From: Pseudomonadota bacterium
GTDB taxonomy: Bacteria; Pseudomonadota; Alphaproteobacteria; Sphingomonadales; Sphingomonadaceae
Length of the DNA stretch: 30,826 nucleotides
Direction: 5' to 3'
NCBI GenBank assembly: GCA_023433445.1
Contig: JAEZCS010000090.1
Span: 1 to 30,826 of the forward strand
Positions 30,276 through 30,826 of this stretch are shown here, one piece after another; the first letter of the stretch is position 1, and the number at the start of each line of letters is the position of its first letter. The notes beneath the pieces were generated by a model that saw only the letters and a list, made by a program, of their open reading frames with translations, was not told the origin of the DNA and made no database searches. The position numbers and the translations under genes are program-made.

Positions 30276-30826
30276 ATGCGGCTCATCCTTGCTTCGGCTT
30301 CGCCTAGACGGTGTGAACTTCTGGGTCAGATCGGCGTGCGTCCTGATATGGTGGACCCCGCCGACGTCGATGAAACCCCGTTGAAAGGCGAACTTCCCGG
30401 CCCGTACGCTACGCGCGTGGCGGCTGAAAAGGCGGCGCTTGTCGCTGCCCGCCATCCCGGCGCGCTCGTGCTTTCGGGCGATACGGTGGTCGCAGCAGGC
30501 CGCCGCATTTTGCCCAAGGCAGAGGCGGAGGATGAGGCGCGCGCCTGTCTTTCGTTGCTCTCCGGCCGCCGCCACCGTGTGCTGAGCGCCATCACGCTCA
30601 TCGATGGCGAGGGGAGGGCAAGGCATCGCCTCTCGACCAACATCGTGACGTTCAAGCGTCTGGAGCAGGCCGAAATCGACGCCTATATCGTCAGCGAAGA
30701 ATGGCATGGCAAGGCAGGGGGCTATGCGATCCAGGGTCGTGCCGCCGGGCTGATCCGCGCGATACATGGCAGCCATAGCGCGATCATGGGTCTGCCCCTT
30801 TACGAAACCCGCGCGCTGCTGAAGGC
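30276..30826 (+). CDS. Maf-family nucleotide pyrophosphatase (partial, C-terminus beyond right edge)
   Basis: Maf proteins hydrolyse non-canonical or canonical nucleoside triphosphates to monophosphates, as a housecleaning enzyme. The visible 183 residues begin MRLILASASPRRCELLGQIG, with the hallmark SASPRR, then ADVDETPLKGELPGPYATRVAAEKA, VLSGDTVVAAGRRILPKAEAEDEA, LSGRRHRVLSAITLID, and EWHGKAGGYAIQGRAAGLI with GSHSAIMGLPLYET. Only a few residues appear to be missing at the end. It starts 24 nt after the infA stop, or 12 nt after the ancestral infA stop, so the two are probably co-transcribed, as is common in alphaproteobacteria with an RNase E/G gene next. Confidence 0.93.
   Translation, partial: MRLILASASPRRCELLGQIGVRPDMVDPADVDETPLKGELPGPYATRVAAEKAALVAARHPGALVLSGDTVVAAGRRILPKAEAEDEARACLSLLSGRRHRVLSAITLIDGEGRARHRLSTNIVTFKRLEQAEIDAYIVSEEWHGKAGGYAIQGRAAGLIRAIHGSHSAIMGLPLYETRALLK

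Overview
The window reads as a chromosomal segment of an alphaproteobacterium of the sphingomonad type (Sphingobium/Sphingomonas-like). Supporting signs are the GC-rich coding sequence, a SciP/DUF1153 cell-cycle regulator, a RibBX-type riboflavin gene in the order ribD-ribE-ribBX-ribH, the block hisG-hisD-nusB-thiL-hppA, and a GAGCCTGTCGA-type intergenic inverted repeat familiar from sphingomonads. There is no phage, insertion sequence, CRISPR array or RNA gene that I can support. This is mostly core genome.

Layout. 1-3290 (minus strand): the start of ssb (cut by the left edge), the ferrous iron pair feoA-feoB, and a COQ9-family gene. 3428-8070 (plus): a TonB-family protein, a small membrane/coiled-coil protein, then the riboflavin cluster ribD, ribE, ribBX, ribH, closed by a two-way terminator. 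8135-15009 (minus): an Old Yellow Enzyme reductase, a DUF445 membrane protein, and an RND efflux pump (permease and adaptor, no outer membrane channel). 15188-16283: two convergent YeaQ/YmgE-family membrane proteins sharing a terminator, then sciP. 16812-23766 (plus): mnmA, hisG-hisD, nusB, thiL and the proton-pumping pyrophosphatase hppA. 23839-24059: a frameshifted remnant of an outer-membrane-type protein. 24169-29985 (plus): bioF-bioD, an M13 peptidase, a secreted DUF4168 protein and bioA. 30045-30826: infA and the start of a maf gene (cut by the right edge).

How the genes work together. RibD, RibE, RibBX and RibH cover most of riboflavin synthesis. The RibA-like half of RibBX has lost its zinc and catalytic residues, so GTP cyclohydrolase II must be encoded elsewhere. 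BioF, BioD and BioA are three of the four late biotin steps; bioB is not here. HisG is the short form that needs HisZ, which is also not here.

The most interesting signal is at ribBX. The protein carries an N-terminal helix-turn-helix domain, and its 5' region (6272-6311) holds three copies of the half site ATGTGAT arranged as two perfect inverted repeats. This suggests a riboflavin enzyme that represses its own gene, in the place where many bacteria have an FMN riboswitch. A second signal is infA, where an in-frame TAG sits exactly where the family has a tyrosine, removing the last four residues of IF-1. Other leads are palindromic operators upstream of the OYE reductase, TonB/COQ9 and feoA genes, and a 71-nt hairpin between the M13 peptidase and the DUF4168 gene.
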